From Cristatella mucedo (lineage: Eukaryota; Bryozoa; Phylactolaemata; Cristatellidae): 64,000 nucleotides of DNA. The notes beneath the pieces are model-generated. The model saw nothing but the letters and a program-made list of their open reading frames with translations, was not told the DNA's origin and did not search any database. The position numbers were made by a program, and so were the translations under genes. Below, one piece after another: positions 29,347 to 37,555 of the stretch; within the stretch, counting starts at the first letter, position 1, and the number at the start of each line of letters is the position of its first letter. The DNA is taken from contig WPIO01000004.1 of assembly GCA_009760855.2 (NCBI GenBank), positions 9,011,001 to 9,075,000 on the forward strand. The letters are read 5' to 3'.

Positions 29347-32279
29347 TACACACACACACACATGCACACACACACGCACGCACACACGCCGCGCACGCAC
29401 ACGTGCACAAACACACGTGCGCACACACACACTCGTGAGCATTCCCACGTACCCATGCACACGTGCAGGCACACACACAATCGAACATGCAAAGACACTC
29501 GGATGCACAAATGTACTCACTCAAACACTTGTGCGAGCACACCTACACAAAATCTATGATACTCGCACCGGACTGGACACAACTCAGCTGAAAAGATTAG
29601 CCGTTAATAGCGGCAGCGAATTGCAAGTCGAACTCAGTAACATAGTAACTTTAGGATAAAAAAGTTTTTATAATCGGTGACCTAAGTTACGAATAGAGAT
29701 AAACAACGTAGCGCCAAAGCAAGATCTTTTCTGCTTCAACATTTGCCAACTTACTAATTTTCTGCCGAGTGAGGCATGTTCTTGAGCGCAGCAAACATTA
29801 TTGAAATTTTACCCGCGGAAACCCCCTCGCAGAATCCACCAAGTGCAGCCCTCACATTTAAAGCAAGCACTCTGCGAGCCACCAAACAGCGTTTACAACA
29901 CATGGTGTATGCAATCGCTCTGCACCGTTGAAAAGCAAACGAATTCCCGGCTACATAACTATTCCTATTCTTTTAGAAGCTTATTGTGGAATTTGCAATG
30001 GCCGACCTTCAGAGAGAAGAGCAGGACCGGATATTGGAGAAAAGGAACGCTCTTGCCGGACGAATGCTTTCGTTGCCCGATGATTTGCTCTCAAGAAGTG
30101 AAGGTCGGCGAAGCTTTCGTTATTAAGCACGCATAGCTGTACATAAAAGTTGGTGTTAAATATTATTCTTCAGCGTAGCATCGGAATTGAATACAATACA
30201 ATTCTTAGCTTTGCATGGCAGGCTTTCTTTTCAGCCTGAGGTGCCAAAAAATTCTTATTTTACTATTATTCTTTTATTATAGCATAGCAAAGCTATAAAA
30301 GACCAAAGACTGATGAGTGGTTGAATACAAAAAAAGACAGTAAAGGATAAAATTCGTTACGAACGTCGAAGCTGATCAAGAAAGCACCGGGAACCTGTAG
30401 AATCTAACGCTTTTTGCGATCGCGCTTACATTTGTAAAAAGCGCTCGCTATACCGATCTATTGTCTCTACTGCTCTTAACTAAGAAACAGAGACTTCATA
30501 GACAAAAAACTTCAACTTTGTATCTTGCATACTGTTCGGCAAAGGTCTAGCAACGTGGATCTGCCTACGAGGTTAATTTTGCCAGCGAAACGCTAACTTC
30601 CGCCTATTTCTAAGTTTGCCTAGCCGAATTTTTTACTTGTAATGGCAATGATGTGCAGCATTATGTGGCTCTAAAAAAAGGATGCTCAATTTTTCAAAAT
30701 GCAGAACATCCGAAGGCTGACTGTCGGTCTGCTGCGGAGCTGCGTGCCAAATTTTCCTCGAGCGCCAGCTATCGGGCTCAGGAGTTTGCGGTCCAGTGCT
30801 CAAACGACAGAGCAGTTCGAGAACTAGCGTTCCTTCTGATGCGCCCATCGTAGGGCTGGCTTTGATACTCGCTGACATTTTCGAGTACGATCCTGGTATT
30901 TTTTCTGGATTTATGTTCGTGTAATCGCCATTGCTTAACTTTCGTTGTTCGCGAATACTTGTTTTAGCTGAACTGGAAGCTTTGTGCGATAAATATCACA
31001 GCAGAATATGTGAGTTAGAGAGTGAAAACTATGACCTCGAAGTGAAAGTGGGCAAGCTGGATCACGAGGTAAGCATAGTAGCTGTATATGGCGTCACTAT
31101 CTCAATAATTGCGCATATCACGAGATCTTGGCGTACGCGATGCTGGCGAAATTCAAGTCAAATGTCTTTGTTTCAGATCAACGAGCTGACAGTTCAAATG
31201 AGTGACGTTAAGGGCAAGTTGTAAGTACGCTCGCGAAATTGGCTCCGAGGTTTCTACGGTAAAAAAATCTAGAGTGAACGTATTCAGAATTTACTGGCAT
31301 GATTTAAGCAACCGTGATTCAATTGTCCGACTTCGTTCTAGAATGGGGATGGTACATAGCTGTTGCTTACAGAGGCTCTCTGGCAGGTTCGCTTCGTATG
31401 CTCACTCATGTACATACAATTTTTCCAGTGTCAAGCCGGTGTTGAAAAAGATTTCGAAGACCGACGCCAAGTGAGTAATAGCGTTGCAATATGGCGCAGA
31501 GCCTGTGCAGCGGTTTGCAGCCTTACTTATGAATGATTCGGCTGACCGAGGGCTGCTCCTGATCCCAAATGACTAGTGTAACCGATTTTGGATTATGAAA
31601 TCCTGGGTTCAAATACTGCTGGTGAGGAATTTTGTATTATTAGATTGGCACCTTTTATAGCCGGACCAAGTGTACGTGGCATTTGACGATTATCTTGAGG
31701 TACGATACAGAGGCTGCGTATAGGTCATAGGTAGAGAAGTCCAGCAATGTTTTTAATTTTTTCACGGGTTTCTATAAGGTCTCATCTTACTCGAAGCCAA
31801 CTGGCGAAAGCTACCGGCGGTAATCGCTCAAGAGGTGCTGGCTCATTTGAGGTTCCATAATGGCGTGGAACAGTGCTAAAAGGCAATAATTTGTATCGTC
31901 TACTTCACATCGAGAATCACTTTGCCTAACTATCTGTGGTTTTCTAGCGACGTTTTGAGGCGTCCTTAAATTTACTGTCCAGCCCGATGTCGCAGTAACA
32001 CGGTGAGCGGCTCGCTTGCACGATTGAGCGTATTCGAGGGTGAAACATTTCCATCTCCCGCAGGATTCGAACCGGGAACCTCAGCGTAGCCGTAGCCAAA
32101 AGCCAGCCGCAAGACAGCTGACGCTTGCACATAAGCAGCCTCTTACTTTTTTTCATTTTGCAAGGTTTTCCAAGTTTGAAAAAAGAACGTTAGACGCACA
32201 CAGCATTCACATCGACCTGAGACCGACTGGCAAGCCCAAGTACGCACTAGACGACGGCGAGGAACACGCCAACGAATAG
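17501..32279 (+). CDS. TnI: Troponin I with long Glu/Arg-rich N-terminal extension
   Basis: Inhibitory subunit of the thin-filament troponin complex. Exons used: 17501-17584, 20386-20448, 21690-22136, 24899-25057, 28537-28629, 29977-30103, 30968-31068, 31177-31220, 31429-31470, 32165-32279; about 424 residues, all phases consistent. Family marks in order: a Glu/Arg coiled-coil extension; GFGGLSPEKKALLK, like the GF-TPERKKKLR of arthropod TnI; a charged helix; EAELEALCDKYHSRI; LESENYDLEVKVGKLDHEIN; VQMSDVKGKF; then the inhibitory segment FVKPVLKKISKTDAKFSKFE and a C-terminal tail ending HANE. The last seven exons are secure; the two most 5' exons rest on phase and splice sites. Molluscan TnI is known to carry a comparable extension. 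The donor after ALLK is GC, not GT. Troponin T follows in the same orientation. Confidence 0.88.
17860..17995 (-). repeat. LINE-A 3' tail fragment
   Basis: Complement of the LINE-A tail and 3' UTR (CTTTCTAGGCACTTTACATT; GATTAGGGGTGACATGCAC). Lies in the predicted first TnI intron. Confidence 0.75.
18479..18605. repeat. GATC-rich short repeat
   Basis: Dense GATC/ATCGAT motifs. An 18-bp unit beginning ATTTGATCAATCG occurs at 18536 and again at 18566 (30-bp spacing). Confidence 0.75.
18620..20385. other. CpG-rich block in predicted TnI intron
   Basis: GC-rich DNA with a short minisatellite at 18790-18875 and AAGATGGCG at about 19197. Long open frames on both strands carry no motif and are attributed to composition. 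It could hold an alternative TnI promoter. Confidence 0.35.
18790..18875. repeat. GC-rich minisatellite
   Basis: Three copies of GCCGTGC(A/G)TTGTCTGC separated by (GCC)n-type spacers. Confidence 0.7.
20386..20448 (+). CDS. TnI: Candidate TnI exon 2
   Basis: A 63-nt frame bounded by acceptor CCGATTCAG and the strong donor CAG|GTAAGC, phase 0 at both ends, reading AIKLAVSETPRVAKQ and a Pro-rich end. It joins in frame to both neighbours. No family motif, so the assignment is by splice grammar only. Confidence 0.42.
20679..20905. repeat. (GA)n microsatellite
   Basis: About 225 bp of GA repeat with scattered GC interruptions, in a TnI intron. Confidence 0.95.
21690..22136 (+). CDS. TnI: TnI N-terminal Glu/Arg coiled-coil exon
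   Basis: Acceptor CTCGTTGCAG at 21689, phase 0; 149 codons of unbroken charged helix (KPLDETRRRLRQQKEEDEEA, then poly-Glu and three repeats of EAEEQRRLW, then EEAERTRILAA). Proposed donor GCGGCG|GTGGGC at 22137, phase 0, matching the phase of the exon at 24899. The DNA is a degenerate GAG/CAG triplet tract with an internal tandem repeat. It could alternatively extend into the CAG tract, but that frame stops at 22304 with no good donor before it. Confidence 0.62.
22152..22211 (+). repeat. (CAG)20 triplet repeat
   Basis: Twenty uninterrupted CAG units immediately 3' of the predicted donor at 22137. In the frame of the preceding exon it would read as poly-Gln; with the predicted donor it is intronic. 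Confidence 0.95.
22785..22900 (+). mobile_element. LINE-A fragment
   Basis: Matches the end of the LINE-A ORF and start of its 3' UTR (CATGACTTGACCACATTT; GTGGGTCCATGTGATTCGTC). Confidence 0.75.
23038..23187 (+). repeat. SINE family S2
   Basis: GTGTGGCCCAGTGTTAAGGT head and the S2 tail ending ACAAATGAATT. Confidence 0.75.
23350..23520 (-). repeat. SINE family S1, degraded
   Basis: Complement of S1: GGATTCGAGCCCACGACCTC and the adjoining body, with CCTCGTCGGCTATCATCACT. Confidence 0.6.
24899..25057 (+). CDS. TnI: TnI exon 4, acidic N-terminal region
   Basis: Acceptor AATTTCTTCAG at 24898, donor CAG|GTAGGA at 25058, phase 0 at both ends, 53 codons. Charged helix beginning EEEEAAVKALEEAEEERL and ending YDRGKSPEEKQ. 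Composition and phase match the flanking TnI exons. Confidence 0.7.
25290..25352 (+). repeat. LINE-A/S2-type 3' tail fragment
   Basis: CAGCAGATGTGTGAAGTGTC followed by TAGAAAGAGATTTAGGTCTA resembles the LINE-A tail. Confidence 0.5.
25365..25505. repeat. AT-rich (AAATA)n-like tract
   Basis: Simple A/T repeat with AAATA and AATAA units. Confidence 0.85.
26184..26330 (+). repeat. SINE family S2 nested in LINE-B
   Basis: GGTTTGGCCCAGTGGTTAAG head, GGGCTCGAGCCCCG B box and the S2 tail ending CAAATGAATTATAT. Confidence 0.85.
26347..27236 (-). mobile_element. LINE-B 3' end, minus strand
   Basis: An open minus-strand frame (26557-27216) reads [35 protein letters not shown] and LLKELGWMPVEQRIKSQVL; its 3' UTR faces 26347. 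5' truncated. Confidence 0.85.
27244..27314. repeat. (TA)n(TG)n microsatellite
   Basis: TA repeat turning into a TG repeat, at the 5' border of the nested minus-strand LINE-B. Confidence 0.95.
28537..28629 (+). CDS. TnI: TnI exon 5, GFGGLSPEKK motif
   Basis: Acceptor CATTTCAG at 28536. It encodes ENGLKDREEHGKRGRRRGFG then GLSPEKKALLK, matching the start of the conserved TnI core. To continue in the TnI frame (ALLK then KLIVEF) the donor must be AAAG|GCGGGT, a GC-type donor. A phase-0 GT donor 30 nt downstream (TCA|GTGAAT) would add ten residues not expected in TnI. Confidence 0.82.
28825..28960 (-). repeat. SINE family S1, partial
   Basis: Complement of S1 (CTAGCTGATTTAACAGCCTC at the 3' end; AGATTCGAACCCATGACCTC at the B box), within a TnI intron. 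Confidence 0.8.
29246..29486. repeat. (AC)n microsatellite
   Basis: About 240 bp of AC repeat with GC- and AT-containing interruptions; the Cys/Val and Thr/His frames through it are spurious. Confidence 0.95.
29977..30103 (+). CDS. TnI: TnI exon 6, charged TnC/TnT-binding helix
   Basis: Acceptor ATTCTTTTAG at 29976. It encodes KLIVEFAMADLQREEQDRIL then EKRNALAGRML and LPDDLLSRSE, aligning with the helix before the coiled coil in TnI. Ends in phase 1 with donor GTCGGC. The ATG at 29998 is an internal Met. Confidence 0.88.
30104..30967. other. TnI intron, nothing recognised
   Basis: AT-rich intron without recognisable repeat families. Confidence 0.6.
30968..31068 (+). CDS. TnI: TnI exon 7, coiled-coil region
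   Basis: Acceptor GTTTTAG at 30967. The split codon makes Ala, giving AELEALCDKYHSRICELESE then NYDLEVKVGKLDHE. Donor GTAAGC, phase 0. This is the part of TnI that pairs with TnT. Confidence 0.92.
31177..31220 (+). CDS. TnI: TnI exon 8 (44 nt)
   Basis: Acceptor TTTCAG at 31176; INELTVQMSDVKGK plus two bases; donor GTAAGT. Phase 0 in, phase 2 out. It matches INDLNAQVNDLRGK of arthropod TnI. Confidence 0.92.
31429..31470 (+). CDS. TnI: TnI exon 9, inhibitory region
   Basis: Acceptor TTTTTCCAG at 31428. The split codon gives Phe, then VKPVLKKISKTDA and two bases of Lys; donor GTGAGT. This basic stretch corresponds to the actin/TnC-binding inhibitory peptide (vertebrate KRP-LRRVR). Confidence 0.92.
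31471..32164. other. TnI intron with tRNA-like SINE remnant
   Basis: The only notable content is a minus-strand B box: CAGGATTCGAACCGGGAACC at about 32060 is the complement of GGTTCGAATCC. Confidence 0.5.
31950..32130 (-). repeat. Possible tRNA-derived SINE (third type)
   Basis: Perfect RNA polymerase III B-box complement at about 32060 in a sequence that matches neither S1 nor S2 closely. Borders uncertain. Confidence 0.35.
32165..32279 (+). CDS. TnI: TnI last exon
   Basis: Acceptor TTTTGCAAG at 32164. The split codon completes Lys, then FSKFEKRTLDAHSIHIDLRP, TGKPKYALDDGEE and HANE, TAG at 32277. KFSKFEKR aligns with the KFAKLQKK segment of arthropod TnI. The tail is short and acidic. Confidence 0.9.
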
Positions 32280-32431
32280 GCTCGAGGCCTTGCCCTTGAT
32301 CAGGTGCGAGCCCGTGCGTGAGCGAACACTACTCTGCTCCATTTTCTAGAGCCTGCCGATAGCCAAACTGATTGAGCAGACTGGCGGTAGAGTACGAAAG
32401 CTGCTGAAAGCCAAGCGCAAATACTAACAGT

Positions 32432-32510
32432 TCTAGAGAGAACGCAGAGACAGAGAGACGAAAGAGGAGTGGAAAAAGAAAGACGGAGAGAGAGAGTGAG
32501 AGAATGAGAG

Positions 32511-32558
<48 letters not shown>

Positions 32559-32649
32559 CGAGGGCAGAAACAGATGTGCTAAAAAGAGAGAGAGCGTGGA
32601 ATAAGGAAAGTCTGACATAATTCAAAGGTCGCAACGTGAGAGAAAGACG

Positions 32650-32682
<33 letters not shown>

Positions 32683-32689
32683 CGAGAGG

Positions 32690-32753
<64 letters not shown>

Positions 32754-32755
32754 GT
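32432..32755. repeat. (GA)n microsatellite pair
   Basis: Two GA tracts (32432-32600 and 32640-32755) with a short unique spacer, in the region just 3' of the TnI stop and possibly in its 3' UTR. Confidence 0.95.
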
Positions 32756-32759
32756 GAGA

Positions 32760-34110
32760 ATCGGAAGCAATGAGACGGTTGGAACGCATGCCAGAGTCCA
32801 AGCTCGTGAGCATTGCAGCAAATCGGCGTGCAGAATTTCGCTCGATACTGAGAAGCTTTGTTATTTTGAGCATTTATACTTCAGGCTCATCAGAAGAATC
32901 AGCCGCGAGCGGGTGAGAAGAGAAATACGGGAAGTTACCTGCTTCATCCTTCCGAACATTCGAAATAACGTTAGCGTGAGGAGCGAGCTCACAGTCCTCC
33001 ACGGCTGAAGTGCACGCCTTCACCAACGTGATTGTCGGCGCAGACCCGCTTTAGTTTACCATAGGTTTTTACGAGTGTCGGTTAGTTTAAAACTTGGAAG
33101 ATGCTTAGTGATTGGTTTCAAATGCTTCTTATCTAGAGCGGCAGCGAAATGTCAGTTAACTTTCCAATGAGTACTTAGTCGGTCTGCGGTTCAACTGGCA
33201 GAGTTTCCTCGTATAGTATTGGAAAATGATGGTTCGATGGCGGTGCGAGGGTCGCGGCGGCGTTTGAACCTGTGTCCACGCTAGCGACGAGCCCTCTTCT
33301 GTGGCTCTCGCGCTCGCTCTGCGCGCTATTGGCCAATAAAGACTAAGCTTCGCAGCTGCGACCGAGTTTTAACGCTGTCCGCGTGCATGCTCCGGTAATT
33401 AATTACGGTTGTGCCTCCTCGTCCAGAGTCCATTGGCGCTTGAAGAATAAAACCACATTCACGTAAAAAGGGAGAAGCGAAGTGAATGCAGCGAGAAAAT
33501 TAAAAAATTACCTAACAGAAATACGGAAATGTTGCGAAATAAAGTTTTTAACCACAGCGAGTAAAAATTGATACACAAACAAGCTAGAATAAAGAAAAAG
33601 GCTTGCCGAACTCGTCCGTTACTGGAAGCTACTACCTAAGGTCTTGAGCATACTTTGATTGAATAAAAATTAGGATTAACACACTGTAACGCAAAGTCTC
33701 TGAAGCAGAAAAATATAGGAACAATGAATGCAACTATAGGTAAAAAGAAATATCGGTAAAATTTGCTGCAAGCATAGGACAAGACTTGGTAACAACTCTT
33801 GTTTATTTGACTTTTTTCTAGTTTACATTTTATTTTTATATCAATTTGTTATTTTTTCTTTAGTTTCAAGTTTAGACTGGGACCAGTTTCACTTTTATTT
33901 CTATGGTATGTTACGATGCCGAATCGTCATGAGCAGAGCTCTAGACACTCGTCAAGAATTTCGTCTTGAATTCTGAATGCAAATCTGTAAGATTAAAATT
34001 TATATGATGCTTTCGCCACTTAGCAAAGATATTATGCTAAAAAAAAGGTTGCTTTTACTCAAGGTAGCTGAAATACATGCTTCAACATATTCCAAGTTCT
34101 GACCAATAAT
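32760..34110. other. Downstream flank of TnI
   Basis: No exon or repeat family recognised apart from the candidate poly(A) signal. Becomes AT-rich after about 33400. Confidence 0.45.
33335..33340 (+). promoter_or_regulatory. Possible TnI polyadenylation signal AATAAA
   Basis: AATAAA in GGCCAATAAAGACTAAG about 1 kb after the TnI stop. Candidate only. Confidence 0.3.
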
Positions 34111-34111
34111 A

Positions 34112-35180
34112 ATAATAAAAATACACTTGATAAAGCGCCCTCGGAGAACTCAATCTCTTTCTAGGTGCTTTACATTTGCTGCAAAGGAAACGCGATTGAA
34201 CGCTGAGTAATATCATGCTTGATAAACAACATGAACAACATGGTTAGGGGTGACATGCACAGGGTCAGCATGCAAGTGTGGTTAGAGGCAACATGCACAG
34301 TGTCAGCACGTACAAGCACATAAAGGACGAATCACAGGGACCCACTAAATACTGTCCTAAATAGGTGCGTTTTCAAGTTCTTTTTAAATGTGGTCAAGTC
34401 AGAAGATGTTGTGACGCAAGTCGGGAGTGAGTTCTAGGCTTCGGGACCATACAAACTAATTCAAAGTTTTGCCGAGCATTGAAAACCAAAGCTGGACTCA
34501 GAATATATATATATTCCTCGCTTCTTAACAGTGTCATATGATCTGATTATAGTTGTGTGAGTACATACAGAGATTTCTGTGCCCTATTCTTGTTTGCAAG
34601 AATGCTACATGTCTATGTGCTGCTCTATTGTTTCCGAGGAGTTCAATAGTTTGAAAGAAGCACCAAAGTATTGCTAGATAGCTAAGCAGTCGATTGATTC
34701 CGATATGCAAATCATTCTGGCCATGTGGCTAGGATTTCTGATGCTCCGTTCTTGAAAGCTGACGCAAGCATCCTTAGTAGTATAGTGAAAGGTCATTTTG
34801 GAACACACCCGCTGATTCCGTGGTGCCGAGATGCCGGTCCAGCCTATTGTGGGGTTAAGCCTTCCAGTTTCCAAGCGACACTAAACTTTTCAAGACTATT
34901 TTGCCGGTTTCATTGTCGTCAAACATGAGAAAATTTGCTGCCATCCAAGTGCGAATTTCCGGTAATTGACTCTCCAAGGTAGTTGACAGAGTTTGGAGAT
35001 GGTAGGCAGGAAAGGATCAACGCTCAAGTACCAATGCTCGCCATCTGCATACAAATGTAAGCCTAAATTGTGCTTAGCGATTATAGCGGCGAGAGCGAGA
35101 CTATAAATTGTCTAATGACGTGGACCCAGAATAGATTCATGAGGTACCGCATATTTTAAGGGCCAACGGTATACTAAATA
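34112..35180 (-). mobile_element. LINE-A fragments, minus strand
   Basis: 34112-34450 is the 3' tail and ORF end (ACTTGATAAAGCGCCCTCGG; GGTTAGGGGTGACATGCACA). 34860-35180 matches internal RT sequence (AAATTTGCTGCCATCCAAGT; CTAAATTGTGCTTAGCGATT). Between them the sequence is diverged. Confidence 0.7.
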
Positions 35181-35189
35181 CATAAATAA

Positions 35190-35345
35190 TTCATTCATTT
35201 TTATAGCGCCCTAATATAACTTAATCTCTACTCAGACCCTTTAAATATGGGACGAGGCTTGAGTCCACGACCTCAGTCACCAAATATATTCAACTTCACC
35301 TTAGTTAGACGCGTGCACTTTATCCACTAGCCCAAACGGCTTGAG
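35190..35345 (-). repeat. SINE family S2
   Basis: Complement of S2: TTCATTTTTATAGCGCCCTA tail, GAGTCCACGACCTCAG, and GTGCACTTTATCCACTAGCC head. Confidence 0.75.
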
Positions 35346-35443
35346 CATGGAGCTGATTTGGTCGCCAAGCCAGCGCGCGGCATCGCTGGCCGTTCACATC
35401 AACTCGCCGAAATCTCCTATTGAGGGAGGACCTAAGCCATTGA

Positions 35444-35580
35444 AGTGGTGGTTTGGTCCAGCGGATAAGGTGCTCGCCCCGACCAAGGTCTGGCTGAGGT
35501 CGTGGGCTCGAGCCCCGAGGCATATGTGAAGCGCCTGAATAGAGATTAAATTCTCTTGGGGTGCTATATAAATGAATTGC
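35444..35580 (+). repeat. SINE family S2, good copy
   Basis: GTGGTTTGGTCCAGCGGATA head, AGGTGCTCGCCCCGACCAAG, B box GGGCTCGAGCCCCGAG, and tail AGAGATTAAATTCTCTTGGG ending AAATGAATTGC. Its 3' end forms the left arm of a perfect palindrome. Confidence 0.85.
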
Positions 35581-35625
35581 TATATATATATATATATATA
35601 TAGCAATTCATTTATATAGCACCCC
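35558..35625. repeat. 68-bp perfect palindrome
   Basis: GGGGTGCTATATAAATGAAT... is mirrored by its exact complement across a central (TA)11 tract. The left arm is the 3' end of SINE S2. Confidence 0.95.
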
Positions 35626-35990
35626 AATTGCAGCAAATGTAAAGCGCCTAGAAAGAGATTAAGTTCTCTGAGGGCGCTTTATCAAGTGCAATATTATCAC
35701 TATTATTATTAAAGTGACCTGTCATTAGACGACCACATCAGCTCCACAGTTAAGTCTGCTTACTTTCTGCTACATAACATTGCTAAAATTCAGGCTTGCT
35801 TAGACAGGGATACCACATCTATATTGGTCCATGTATTTGTGACATCCCGTCTTGACCTCTATAACTTGCTGCTTGCTGTGAGTTTGCTACTTGAATTCTT
35901 GCACACTGGCAGCATAGCGCTCCGTCATAACGTCCAGCGTGCACTGCTGCAGTGTTCAAGTTTGATCTCAGGGCCGAAAAATCGGTCGAT
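35626..35990 (+). mobile_element. LINE-A tail and LINE-A ORF fragment
   Basis: 35626-35712 is a LINE-A 3' tail with ATT-like end. It is followed directly by an internal ORF fragment ([14 protein letters not shown]..., IAKIQACLDRDTTS) of another copy. Confidence 0.75.
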
Positions 35991-35999
35991 TTTTTGGGT

Positions 36000-37250
36000 T
36001 TATTTGCGTATCCGGACCGTCGTCGCGTTAGGCGAATTGTTCATTAGTAAGTGCCAAGCACAGGTGCGGGCACGAGACTAAGACTCTCTGGCCGTATAGC
36101 CAGTACTGACGGTTAGGGCGAGAGCGGCGCGCCGGATACGTCCAAGCACTACCCTTAGCACCAAGCACCAGTCGCACACCGGAGCGAGCTCCTAGCGGCG
36201 CCGCCGAGCATTAGGCTGGCTTTATTCATTTTGGTCCCCGAGCTCTTTGCACCGGCGCTTTTGTTGTGCGTTTCTTGTGAGTCAGCAGCCAGTTCAGCAG
36301 AGACCAGCAGAAATCTGCAAATAACGAAGGGTTAATTTATTTTTTGGGTTCGATCGCCCATTAACCTTAACCACCCGGTAAGAAAAGACACTAAAAGGCA
36401 TCCGGTCTGACATTACCAGCTGCTACTTGCCTCCGCCCGAACGCGGGAGTGCGCTTTTGAACTGGTTGTGCTATTATAGAGCCAAAAACCGAATCCCCCT
36501 GCACCACCGCAATCGCCGGTACGACGCTTTTCGGCAAGACGTCGCGAGGCGGCGCACACGAAGCCAGCGCCCATCGGCACAGCGAACGCATTGTTTTCGG
36601 ACGTACTGGGATTCCATCGCCCGCGACGGCCTACTCCATGGTAGTATTTCCTAGTCCGCGCATGCATCAAAGCCCACAGATCCTAGATTAAGGCTTCAAG
36701 TAGTTTTCAGTGGCGAGAGATCATTAGACGAACGTGAAGTCGGTCATTTGGTAGACTAGGTCATTCGGCCAGAGAATGACACTAAGTCATTTTACAGCGT
36801 ACAGAACCGAATTACCGTCCAGGTGCTTAGCAACCGAAAAAGAGGCAATGACCAGGCATTAATGACATGCAATGTATCGTGCTTAGACAATCTTACAGAT
36901 GCACAAAGTATCATGCTTAGACCAGCATACCAAAACATACAAGAAGACACTCAAGTGTGCTAGTTAGTAGGACCCCTTGTTAGTAAAATGCACTGAATAA
37001 TGCACAAGTATGCACACAAAGCACACATGAGCAAAAGTGCAACAACGGCTAGTTCTCTGGGGTGCAGGGAAAGCTGAGCTGAACGTATGGTTCATTAGTT
37101 GAGACTTAGATTATGATGCAAAATCAATGCAGGTGGTGGTGAAAGCCAGCAGCGGGTTCAAGACATTCGGTGCGCGCAAACTGAGAGCCGGACGCCCAAA
37201 AGTTTAAATCTAGCACCCCGGTCTGCGAGACGAATGAAAGCCGATGAGCA
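36000..37250. other. Intergenic stretch, nothing recognised
   Basis: Mixed composition with a GC-richer patch at 36100-36600. No supported exon. Confidence 0.4.
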
Positions 37251-37374
37251 GGTGATGTATCTCCGTCTGTAATTCCAAAAAGTCATGAGGACTAAGTGGT
37301 GCGAGAGCCCACCGGCGAAGCAATGTTGTCAGACAGGTAAGCTGGTATAAGCAAGTAAAGAGACATGTAAAAAA

Positions 37375-37545
37375 TCCTAGCTGATTAAACAGCCTCTTTT
37401 TGCATAGCGACAGAAGAGCCTTTACGGCCATCACCACCGCTTGCAGTGGCGATAAAGAATCGCCCACCGCAGGAATCGAACCCACGACCTCGGGACCGAG
37501 GTCGTGAAAGCAACCGCCTTACCTAGTGTGCCATCACGGCTCTAG
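37375..37545 (-). repeat. SINE family S1
   Basis: Complement of S1, near full length: CTAGCTGATTAAACAGCCTC, GGCCATCACCACCGCTTGCA, B-box complement GGAATCGAACCCACGACCTC, and CCTTACCTAGTGTGCCATCA. Confidence 0.9.
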
Positions 37546-37555
37546 GGCAAGGATG

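Noticed and set aside
29127-29559. Cys/Val-rich and Thr/His-rich frames
   Set aside because: Translation of an (AC)n microsatellite in a TnI intron.
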